From contig JARGXX010000126.1 in NCBI GenBank assembly GCA_030374765.1, forward strand, positions 20,467-84,466: a stretch of 64,000 nucleotides of DNA. The letters are read 5' to 3'. The DNA is from Agarophyton chilense. Taxonomy: Eukaryota; Rhodophyta; Florideophyceae; Gracilariales; Gracilariaceae. The notes under the pieces were generated by a model. The model was not told the origin of the DNA and made no database searches. It was given only the letters and a program-made list of their open reading frames with translations. Shown here one piece after another: positions 9,201-17,077 of the stretch (within the stretch, counting starts at the first letter, position 1; each line of letters begins with the position of its first letter). Both the position numbers and the translations under genes were made by a program.

Positions 9201-9549
9201 GATTCAGATGTTCCATGATGACATTGGTCACTGGGATGTCGCTGCGACACGGAGATTCATCCGGGAAAGATTCTGGTGGCCGGGCGTCCTCAAGGACGTG
9301 ACCTCGTACGTGCGTGGATGTTACCAGTGTCAGAGGGCGGCAAGGCTGCCCACCTATCGCACTAACCTCCGCGCCCCTGTCAGCGGACTCTTCGAGACGG
9401 TCTCCCTGGACTTCGCAGGTCCGTTTCCAGCGTCAAAGGGGAAGAAGAAGTTCCTCATCATCGCGGTGGAGCACTTGACTGGGTGGCCCATAGCACGGGT
9501 CACCAAAACCTCGGTCGCAGACACGGTGGTCGAGTTTGTGAAGGAATAA
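6103..9549 (+). CDS. Gypsy Pol: nucleocapsid knuckles, PR, RT, RNase H, N-terminal integrase
   Basis: 1148 codons. Two zinc knuckles lie at about residues 65-107 (CSYCNQPGHGANRC, then CRRCGKFGHQKETC). A retropepsin with LLDSGA is near residue 287. The RT has FCVDYRQLNR, TTLDLFTGYWQV and the catalytic YVDD at about 675-678, and RNase H has ETDASGVALGAVL near 822. The integrase HHCC is at about 1038-1078 (H..GHWDVAATRRF, CYQC), followed by the first catalytic Asp in SLDFAG. The frame ends early at a TAA (9547-9549) in the middle of the integrase core, so this copy cannot make full integrase. The bases from 8665 onward are repeated at 19665. Confidence 0.9.
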   Translation: MSPPDLSVSPQVPTRKILCRADAPSGTAQQLESKVDQLAGQFEELTMLVKKKFEGPSGFSDKDWICSYCNQPGHGANRCPSNPHCNTRCRRCGKFGHQKETCWPKSKQEEKRAVGFSGVKSESAEGLKIKKNEEEDHVAVVQEAPAVKDVGAAAKRNADGEALPKQPRTGIMDFDALVNKRRGAFRKVAALKGKKKSRKPKKGKGTAQGLQDQVGKYNVMAELAYASSGLSFGQLLCGDADEARKLLKRLLSGKVPIRHASVLHATSLPHRLKVVAIKLYGTDANALLDSGALPNLLSWEMCDHLTLTPSPTSRRVTVADGSAADVLGCVKGVSVSFGKMGVPLDFLVVKNTPFDVIIGCPTLEALQAQLDFSRRQVSLMIGAEQVLLQLYNEPPVVDGARTDCEDFVSPDDSEPDVFPAESGSSSSGSAGESESESELVLAILYREPHEPDLAGVDSDVQSSGEDEESARSALLSSKMAHLRPDVQKQMTDSLKETDIIAWSSGDLRPADVPVKHSFELTDEKPLYSKVRRMPPRHNAVIRKEVNELLKTGIITPSSSAWSFPVVIATKKDGNPRFCVDYRQLNRVMKPDRWPLPKIEEIFDDLVGSKVFTTLDLFTGYWQVRMSEACKEKTTFVCRYGTYKFEVMPFGLMNAPSTFQRMMDEVLRDLPFVMVYVDDVVIFSKTMEEHLAHCREVFRRIGLASLKVKVTKCSFAQSDIKLLGHVIDGNGIRVDVDKIADIVEAPVSRNKTELRSFLGLAGYYRRFIRDFAKSSAVLHAATSAKKKFEWNREMQVAFEDLKKKMMTPPVLTFPDFDSPFIVETDASGVALGAVLSQKKEDGKVHPIQYASRSMTPAERNYATCEREALAVVFALKKFRVYLLSSVPFTVLTDHQALQYAFRKKDVHGRLARWLDLFAEYEFEIKYRPGVANGAPDYLSRIQAEEKGPGRDETGREQGLVATITWSDPRLDGLEEGLLKVARFLSGALVHEKDADPRRAVRRRAESFMLWNNTLFHREAGGLRAVPPMGERGKVIQMFHDDIGHWDVAATRRFIRERFWWPGVLKDVTSYVRGCYQCQRAARLPTYRTNLRAPVSGLFETVSLDFAGPFPASKGKKKFLIIAVEHLTGWPIARVTKTSVADTVVEFVKE

Positions 9550-10286
9550 ATAGTTCGTCCATTTGGCCCTCCTCGCACGGTTGTCTCTGATAACGCGAAT
9601 GCGTTCACGGCGGGTGTTGTCGAGGCGTTCAATAAGAAGCACGGGATATCTTGGAGGACAGTGCTGCCCTTTGCCCCGATGGCAAACGGTGAGCGGAGAG
9701 GATGGTCGGGACGATCAAGGGCGCGGTGAAGAAGATCGTATTACAAAGAACGCTGGACTGGGAAGAGGCCCTGCCCAGCGTCTTGTACGGGTATCGTAGG
9801 AGAGACCGAGGGGTGGTGCCGTCTCCTTTCGAGCTATTGTACGGGGTTCGCCCCCGCATGATGGCGACGGATGCCGTGGCACTGTTGCCCTGCGCCACTC
9901 CGAGCCAAAGAGCACTGGAGGTCTTGGGCATGAGCGGAGAGCGGTCAATGATGGTTGCGAGATCCAGCAACCCCCCGCTGACGAAGGGGAAGGTCGAGAA
10001 GTACGTGGTGGGAGAAGAAGTGCTGGTGGCGCACGGTCCGGCGTTCAACAAGGCCAAGAAGTGGCCCGCTTTCGACTCGTACTACTATGGCCCATGCAGG
10101 TTCGTGAAAGCTGCTCATCCGCGCTACGAGCTGCAGTCCTCGACCGGGCGGGTCACTCGCAGTGCCATACACGCGAGGAGGCTGAAGACGTACAGACGTC
10201 AGCGTTCGCACCTGCAGAGACCAGTGTCGCCCGTCTCGTGCTGCTGCAGCGCGAAGCACGGACCGGTTCACTGTGGAAGTCAGTAG
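9550..10286 (+). pseudogene. Gypsy integrase C-terminal part, separated by stop and frame shift
   Basis: Right after the TAA the same frame continues with VSDNANAF, which holds the second catalytic Asp. Near 9690-9705 the reading moves to another frame, which carries the region around the catalytic Glu, VLYGYRRRDRGVVPSPFELL and a GPY/F-like module (YYGPCRFVKAAHPRYEL, then HARRLKTY). The open part of that frame runs 9702-10286. The identical lesions occur in copy 2 (20550-21286), so they predate the tandem duplication. Confidence 0.85.
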
Positions 10287-10325
10287 CACTGGTAGGAAGA
10301 GAAGTGGTCGAAGGTCTTTGTTTCG

Positions 10326-10680
10326 AACCTAAGTGAAGGCGGACAAGTAACGAAGCGCGAAAGAAGAAGAAGCTTGGATCTGAACCTAAGTAATGATGGA
10401 CAAGCCATAAAGCGCGGAAGAAGAAGAAGCTTGGATCCGAACCTAAGTGATGGGGGACAAGCCATAAAGCGCGGAAGAAGAAGAAGCTTGGATACGAACC
10501 TAAGTGATGGTGGACAAGCCATAAAGCGCGGAAGAAGAAGAACCTGGAATCCGAACCTAAGTAAATGTGGACAAGCCATGAAGCGCAGGCGAAGATGACG
10601 CTTGGATCCGAACCTAAGTGAAGGTGGACAAGCCCAGCATGCAGCGAAGAAAGAAGCTCAAACCCGAGAGAAGATTAACG
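10326..10680 (+). repeat. 57-bp tandem repeats inside the gypsy element (about 6 units)
   Basis: About six units of 57 bp, each starting ACCTAAGTGA and containing CGGAAGAAGAAGAAGCTTGG, lie between integrase and the 3' LTR. The plus strand is purine-rich. 57 bp equals 19 codons, so both strands show 19-residue periodic frames, but I see no protein family. The same array is present at 21326-21680. Confidence 0.9.
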
Positions 10681-11888
10681 AGCCGAAACAGCAGAAGAAG
10701 AAAGAACTTGGGTCCGAACCTAAGTGAAGGTGGAAAAGCCATGGAACGTTAGAGAAGAAGAATCTTTAGGACGCATAAGGCTGAGCTAAAGCCGAAGAAA
10801 ATTTGAGACTAGATTCAAGCTGAAGAAAGGCGGACTAGTAATGACGGGGTGTGTAAAGTTCTCTTATCTCGGTCACGTAGGGGTGCTCCCCTCCGCAGAG
10901 TCGAAAGGACTCCTTGCAGAGGCTAGAAGATACCGCTCAGTGCCGTAGAAGATTAAGCGGTTGACGGGTCGGAGAAGAAATAGACTCTGATATTTCTACA
11001 GGTGACGGAGGTGGCGGGTGGAGCTGCGTCATTGGAACTACAGGAAGAGAAGAGGTGTCGCAAGTACTGGCACGGACAGAGATTATGTTCAGGTGATGAC
11101 TGGCCGTTGTCACCCGTATCACATTGGGCGAAGGGTTACCCCGCGTCGATGAGGCTGACGCAGGAGAATTCTTTGCGCTCCGCGTTGGTCCAGGGGCCGT
11201 CATTTGGGCAGTAGTAGACCGCCGCTGCGCGGGTGAATGACCACTGTGGTCAGCACGCGGTTCTTCACGACCTTGTGCAGAGGAAGCTGAAGATCGAGCT
11301 GTCAGTTGGAATGCTCGAGATTCAGAGAGTTGCGAGGTACCTTTGCACCTATGCCCTTCTCGAAGATGCTTTTCGTTGCAAGCACGCGGATGCTGATGCA
11401 CGGTCAAAAAAAAGGAGTTTGGTAGGCTGCGTGGAGGACGATGTAGTCCTCGGACTTACCGGATTGAAGGAAGGAGAGACAGGAATCGAGGTGTCTTGCT
11501 CACTGCTCCTAGACCTCTCTTCCTGGCGCGAGGTCTTGCGGCGCGCTCTGTAGGCAGCCCGCAGTCGACCCTTGTCGCCCTGCGCCACCCCGTTCGGAAG
11601 CTTAAGAGTTATCGGAGCTATCTCTCATTCCGGTGGCGCTGGGGCATGGGGACTACGGGCGTTCATCGCGCGTCGCGGCATCGTGGGGAGGAAGGAGTAA
11701 GGAAGCTGTGGGGGCCGCCGTAAAGGACGGAAGAAGGTGGAGCAGTCGTGGGTTGCTCGGTGGTTGAGCTTAGAGGAAAGTGGGGAGCGACGACGCGCGC
11801 AAGATACTAGTGCGCGGTTGCTCCAGCAGACAGTGCGGGCTGGAGGTTGGCGGTTCCTTCCACTTGTCCTGTGCCACGGTGGCGCAGG
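10681..11888 (+). other. Long 3' untranslated region of gypsy element
   Basis: 1.2 kb between the 57-bp repeats and the polypurine tract. There are short open frames on both strands, the longest plus-strand one at 11233-11553, with no recognisable domain. An env-like gene is not apparent. Confidence 0.5.
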
Positions 11889-11903
11889 CTTTGAGGGGGA
11901 CCG
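11889..11903 (+). other. Polypurine tract of gypsy element
   Basis: A G-rich run (TTTGAGGGGGACCG) lies immediately upstream of the 3' LTR, where plus-strand DNA synthesis is primed in LTR retrotransposons. Confidence 0.6.
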
Positions 11904-12083
11904 TGTCGGGCACGTGTAGCGCACATGCGCCACACGTGTCGACGTAGTGCATAACGAGCTCGCCGCCGCTCGCGCCCGATATTTTAGAGGCGCGAGAGCG
12001 GCTGCGGCTCTTAAGGAAAAAGGTAGGCAACAGTGGGAAGGAAAGAAAATGGTACGCTTGCCCCTACATACAAGCGCTTTTCA
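11904..12083 (+). repeat. 3' LTR of gypsy element
   Basis: 180 bp, TG..CA, about 96% identical to 5381-5560, followed by the target-site duplication GTAAC (12084-12088). An identical copy lies at 22904-23083 in the second tandem unit. Confidence 0.95.
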
Positions 12084-12406
12084 GTAACTATGAAAAATAC
12101 GGTTTGCAAATGTTATGGAACCTTCATCGCTACGGTTAGGCTGGAGCCTTGCTGTAAATATATCCATATAGAAATAGCAGGGATTTACTAATGTGCCAGC
12201 CTAATGCGTTGTTGGAAATGGTATGTGACCAATCAGGTACACCTACATATACTTCCTGACTGTGACGGACAACGGTGGTCGTTCTCTTTACTCTCGGGTG
12301 CGACGCCGGTCGAGACTATGTCTAGTGCAGTGTAGCACGTGTGTGTCGTGTGTGTGCAGTCTAGCTACGCTGAAAAACTGCCATCAACGTGGGTTGTTTG
12401 TGCAGT

Positions 12407-13985
12407 CTAGCATTTCCCTGCACGATGATGGTAGTTTGGGGGTGGCGGCACGATGTTAAGGGCGTTTCGAAGTCGAGTGAACGTCTGTTTCTTGAGCGCT
12501 TTCGTCAGAATGTCTGCGAGCATGGATATGGTGGGGGTGTGCTGGATAAGGATGCGCTTGCTTTTGATGAGGTCATGGAGGTAATGTCTGCGGAGGTCGC
12601 AATACTTCCGGTGCATGGTGGGGGCCGTTTGGTATGCTACCAAGATTGGGGCATTATTGTCCATGTGTAGCAGAGTCGCGGACTTCTGGGAGTAGCCGAT
12701 GTAACACAGCAGTCGGGGCAGCCACATTGTTTGCTGAGAGGCCGCTGACGCCGCATGATACTCTGCTTCGCATATCGATAGAGCGATCGTCTTCTGCTTT
12801 GTCGATTTCCACATTACTGGGGTTTTTGTTAAGAGGTGTACTATCCCAGAGTATGACTTTCGATCTGACTCATTTGCGAAACCGCGTCTGCGTATGATAC
12901 TAGAGTGGAAGGGGCGGCCTGCTTGTAGAGAATTACGTGGCTTATTGTGCCTTTGAGGTATTTCAGAGAGTAGCGGAGTTGTTCCCAATTCTTTTGTGTT
13001 GGAGTTTTCATGTTGGTAGCCAGGCGGCTTTTAATGTGGGCTATGTCCGGTCTTGTGGAATCAGCTACATAGCGAAGCTCTCCAATTCTTTGGCGGTATG
13101 CGAATTCTTTCTCCGGTGGCAGTGGTGCAGATTGATCGGGTGGCTTTTTGGGGTTTGGTTCGATTTATGGGGTTGGCTTGGGACTACAGTGGAGAAGGTT
13201 GTGTTTTTCGAGGATTGCACGGATGGTATGAGGTTGGGAGATGTGGATGGCACAGTTCGGGAATCTTTCAATGCGCCAATTGAGAAAGAGTTTTGGTGGG
13301 CCTAGTCGTCGTATCTTGTATCTGGACCGGAGAGTGTCGTAGAGATCATCTATCATGGACTTTATTGGAGCAGCCGCTAAGAAGTCATCGATGGTCACGC
13401 TTATTATGATGGAGCCGTCCGATGTGAGGCGGAGGAAGAGGCAGGGATCGCTGTTAGTTTGAATGTAGTTTTTGCTTTTCAGGAATGATGCTAATGCCTC
13501 GGAGTATATGTGGGAGGCAGGAGGGATACCGCACAGGTTTTCTTTGAGTATCCCAGCTCGGCCCTTGTGGTTGTAGGAACCATCGAAGCGAGGGATTTGT
13601 CGCACGAATACAGGTGTGGAGTGTTCATATCGTTCGTGGAGGAATGCAGATGATATGTCAAACTGTTCTGGTTAAAGATGGAAAGCGGCAGCTAGACACA
13701 TAATGGATCTGGTTGAGGTGCATTCAGCGGTTTAAGTTGTGACGCGGTCTGGATCAAAGTGTACATGTGGGAGCATGCGGTCGCCTCGCACGTTGCATCC
13801 TGCTTTGTGTCTTGTTGTAGAGCCATCATCCAATCGTTTGTAGCGGTAGGTCATTTTCAGTGGAATGGTCTTGGTTTGTGGTGGTAGTTCAGAGTTTGGA
13901 ATCCATTCAATTGTTTCGTGTTTGTCTAGTGTTTCTAGTTCACCATCATGCCAACGTGGAATGATGAGATGGATTGGTCTTTTTC
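12407..13985 (-). pseudogene. Copia-type RT and RNase H remnant (unit 1)
   Basis: On the minus strand from about 13985 downward: an RT fingers block (RYKRLDDGSTTRHKAG), the palm motif TIDDFLAA (about 13380), then in another frame RNase H with SICEAEYHAAS, a LLHMDNNAPI Asp block and ADILTKAL. The domain order and the ADILTKAL motif are Ty1/copia. This is a different copia lineage from A, B and C. There is at least one frame shift between RT and RNase H (about 13000-13160). Gag, protease and its own integrase are missing. No function is expected. Confidence 0.85.
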
Positions 13986-13989
13986 TTTA

Positions 13990-14245
13990 GAACATGAACG
14001 ACTTCGTTCTTGAAACGAGAGCAGCGTTTACAGACCCACTGGTTAGACAGACCAAACGCTGCAAACCAGTTTATCAGAAACTTTTGCTGCTACTTCAGCT
14101 GTGATCTCGGTCGTGATTGTGAACCAAAACTAACCGCTGTGATCATCTTTGACTACCAGAACATACAAAAAGCCATCCCCGCCACGTGACATGTAGCAAA
14201 AGTCGAAGTGAAACAATTCATTAGGTTGTAGACATGCAGTTTGTT
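13990..14245 (-). pseudogene. Integrase-core scrap, gypsy-like (unit 1)
   Basis: Minus-strand reading gives NELFHFDFCYM followed by YVLVVKDDHSG and, after a stop, ITTEITAEVAAKV. This is the first half of an integrase core. It resembles the decayed gypsy integrase at 42350-42530 rather than copia integrases. It sits directly upstream of the copia RT remnant, so the join near 13985 is a junction of two different retroelements. Confidence 0.6.
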
Positions 14246-14259
14246 AGATTAAAGCTACA

Positions 14260-17070
14260 AAATAGAAAAATTGAGTGATGCGAATCCACATTGAATACAT
14301 TTTTCTAAATGTGCATTACAAAAATGCCGAGAAGTGTTTGAATGCTCACCGTATGAAATCTAGGCTTAAATAGAATTCTGAAAACACGGGAGCAGTGTTC
14401 AGCAGGGCATTACATTCCCTAATATGAACTATCCGGGTTTAGTAGAGAACCATAACCTTTTCTCAGCTGCCTCAACTCTAAGCACACTCGGAAGCAGCAT
14501 ATTCTAAGCTGTAATAGCGTACGATTTTTCTTTCTTTCTCACCATTTATGAATTGCACTTGTACCCAGAAAGTCAAATATGTACTTTGAACTTTGTCTTG
14601 TGCACGGTGCCCTCTCTTTCTGTAGCTTTCGAAAGGACATATCATCTTTAGCCGCTGCACCTGTTGAACAGTCGAGATTGAAATTCTGGCAACAAAAAAC
14701 CTGTTTCGCTTGGTGATACTTGTTTTCCTTTCCTAGCACACTCCAAAATCATTTCTATCGGTACTCTCAACGCATATTCGAAGGCTAGCGTGAAGACAAA
14801 GAAGCAGAGGAGGCGAATCATGTCTCAGAGCCCAGATCTTTCGAAAGCTCAACGTCTGTGTTCTCGGAAAGCTAGTATTAGCAGCTAGTTTAGTATGGGG
14901 CAAGATATCCGGCAAAAGATCTGCGAAAAATGACGGATCGTGAATGCAGAAGCAATTTCTGATAATTTTTTAGAGTGCCACCTATTTTTGACTTTCGATT
15001 CTTGAGCAAAATCCTGCACATTATTATTGGGAAACGAATGCATAAGCCCCTGCTAGTTTACAGCCTATATTTGGATGGCAAAAGCTAGATGTGAATGATA
15101 AAAGTCTGGCTCAAACACACTCACACTAACCCATATCGCAATGATACCTCCCAGAACCACCATCGACAATACGACCTGGTTTCGTCCACCCTCCCCTTGC
15201 ACCCCTCATTGTCCTCCCCACTCCCCACAATCCCCGCTACAAACCCTCCTTCCTCCTTCTCTTCTTCCCTATCAACCCCCCTACTCCTAGCTCCTAAAAC
15301 CGTCCCACCTACCCTCCCAATCCTCAACCTACACCACCCATCCACACGCGTCACACCTCAACCCCGCCCGCCACCACTCTTCGCCCAAACACCCTTCCCA
15401 TCCTCCGCCTCCTTGGCTTCGCCTCAAAACCCTTTTCAAGATGGCAAAGAAGACATTGCTGTCGATTCAATCTCCGGCAGAACCTCTTCACAGTTGACTG
15501 CGAACCCGCAGGTTTCCATAAACGTCTACTATACTACTGCTCCTTCGAGGGACACTCACCTTGACGCCCATCTTTAGATTTCGTGAAGGTTTGGATTCCG
15601 AGCGTGGTTCAAAGACAGAGCATCCGGTTCATTGAACAAAATAGTTACCGTGTTCCACATTCCAAGCGAAACAAGTCACAGAGTCAGCGACAAACCTCCT
15701 GAACACAAGTAGTGCAACATATGAACTTGAAATGATTTGTAAGAAACTATCGCTGCGGCGTGTCATCGTCGGGGTTGCTTACTCTAGCATGCAAGCAGGA
15801 AGCTTTTGTCACACAGCGTTTTGCAGTAACTCAGCCGCATTCGAATGTGTCCACCTCACTTTGCCGCACAATGATTAGTGTGTGCAATTTCCTCTCCAGT
15901 CGTGCGCGTCATAGAGTTTGGACTGACACTACATCATGCATTTATGCATATTTTTGGGGGGGGACCTTTGCTCTAATTGCTACAATCAATCGGTCCTCTG
16001 AGGCACTTTTCGCTTCCCTCGAAAAGCCACCCGTCCCATCCCGCCCCCTGCTCTCGTCTCGATCTCATGGAATTGCCAACCCCACTCCCCCCGCCTACCT
16101 CAAGGACCGGATTAGACAATCTTTTCAGGTTTCACATATAGTCAACGCTGCTTGCAATTTGTACGTATTTTGTTCTTCTCGCTTGTATTTCAACGCGTCG
16201 CCACAATGAATCGTGCACTAACCAACGCCTCATTTTCCTTCTTTGTGCAGGATTAGGTCGGAACAAGTCACCGGGACCATCGGTCTCCAGGGCTAGCGGA
16301 GCTTGGACGCCACTAGAGGCTGTTCAAAAGGCAGGAGAGGTATGAAAGGGCTCGGGATAAGCACCTGTCGATAGTCCAAAGAAGAAGTGCCCTCTGTACA
16401 ATGCTGAGTTTGGGTGTGTAGGGGGTACTGTCCCCGAACCAGCTACTATTTGTAGTTCCTTGACGCAGGATGTCGACAGGATGGGGTAAAAAGCATTACA
16501 TAAAGAAGGTAACTCACCGAGACAGGTTCTCATCGTCAAGCTGGAACCTTTTGACTCGACCTAGAACTGGAATTATGAATAGACTTTGTGTCTATCGGCT
16601 AGGATCGACATGCGTTCCGCGTTCCATGTTCCGAGTTCCGCGTTTCCCAGCAGTTTCCCTGGTTGGTTATGCGGCAGCCTATCTGGTATTGCGCTCATTC
16701 ATTGCAAAATTGGCGCATTTGTCTCTGGTGAAACTTTCACTTGCTTTTGCAGAAAGATCTTTCAAAACAATTCTCAGAGAAAGCTCATTTCAGTATACAA
16801 AGTTGTATCCCGACATCTGAGTAGTTTTCCAAGATTCGAGAGTTAACGTTCCATAGTGCGCTCAAGATCCTTCGAATAATGGTTGGATAATCGGCATCAC
16901 ACTATCTATGTTTTCTGGCATTTGCGATAACCCAGAATCAACTCAAGACGCGATGACATTCGGTCGAGTTATTGCGGTCAGCACTGCGTCGTTTCCTGGC
17001 GTAGAACCATCAACGGGACTCGTGGTCTCATGGGTCACGTTGCCGGTTCAGGACTTTTCTCCATCAACTT
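14260..17070. other. No recognisable gene (unit 1)
   Basis: 2.8 kb with scattered short frames. The longest plus-strand one is 15095-15577 (160 codons), rich in Pro and Ser from a C-rich tract (15190-15420). Its counterpart in unit 2 stays open, but three of the four differences I saw change the residue, so there is no sign of constraint. A pyrimidine tract ending in TTCTTTGTGCAG near 16250 looks like a splice acceptor without an obvious gene. A second frame (15760-16209) is broken in unit 2. Confidence 0.5.
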
Positions 17071-17077
17071 CATCTGC

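Larger units (their letters stand above)
5381..12083 (+). mobile_element. Ty3/gypsy LTR retrotransposon, full length but damaged
   Basis: Two 180-bp direct repeats with TG..CA ends (5381-5560 and 11904-12083) flank gag, protease, RT, RNase H and integrase in Ty3/gypsy order. The 5 bases before the element (5376-5380) and after it (12084-12088) are both GTAAC, a perfect target-site duplication. The LTRs differ at about 8 of 180 positions, so the insertion is not brand new. Coding damage is a gag/pol frame shift near 6095, a TAA stop inside integrase at 9547-9549 and a second frame shift near 9690-9705. The 3' part, from RNase H onward, is repeated at 19665-23083 with the same lesions. Confidence 0.95.

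Noticed and set aside
10326-10680. CRISPR-like array
   Set aside because: The 57-bp units are directly adjacent with no unique spacers, lie inside a retrotransposon, and the genome is eukaryotic.
11233-11553. env-like or captured gene in the 3' part of the gypsy element
   Set aside because: 106 codons with no signal peptide, transmembrane segment or recognisable domain, and overlapping frames on the other strand are equally open.
15095-15577. Pro/Ser-rich secreted protein
   Set aside because: The frame stems from a C-rich tract. Three of the four differences seen between the two tandem copies change the residue, so there is no sign of selection.
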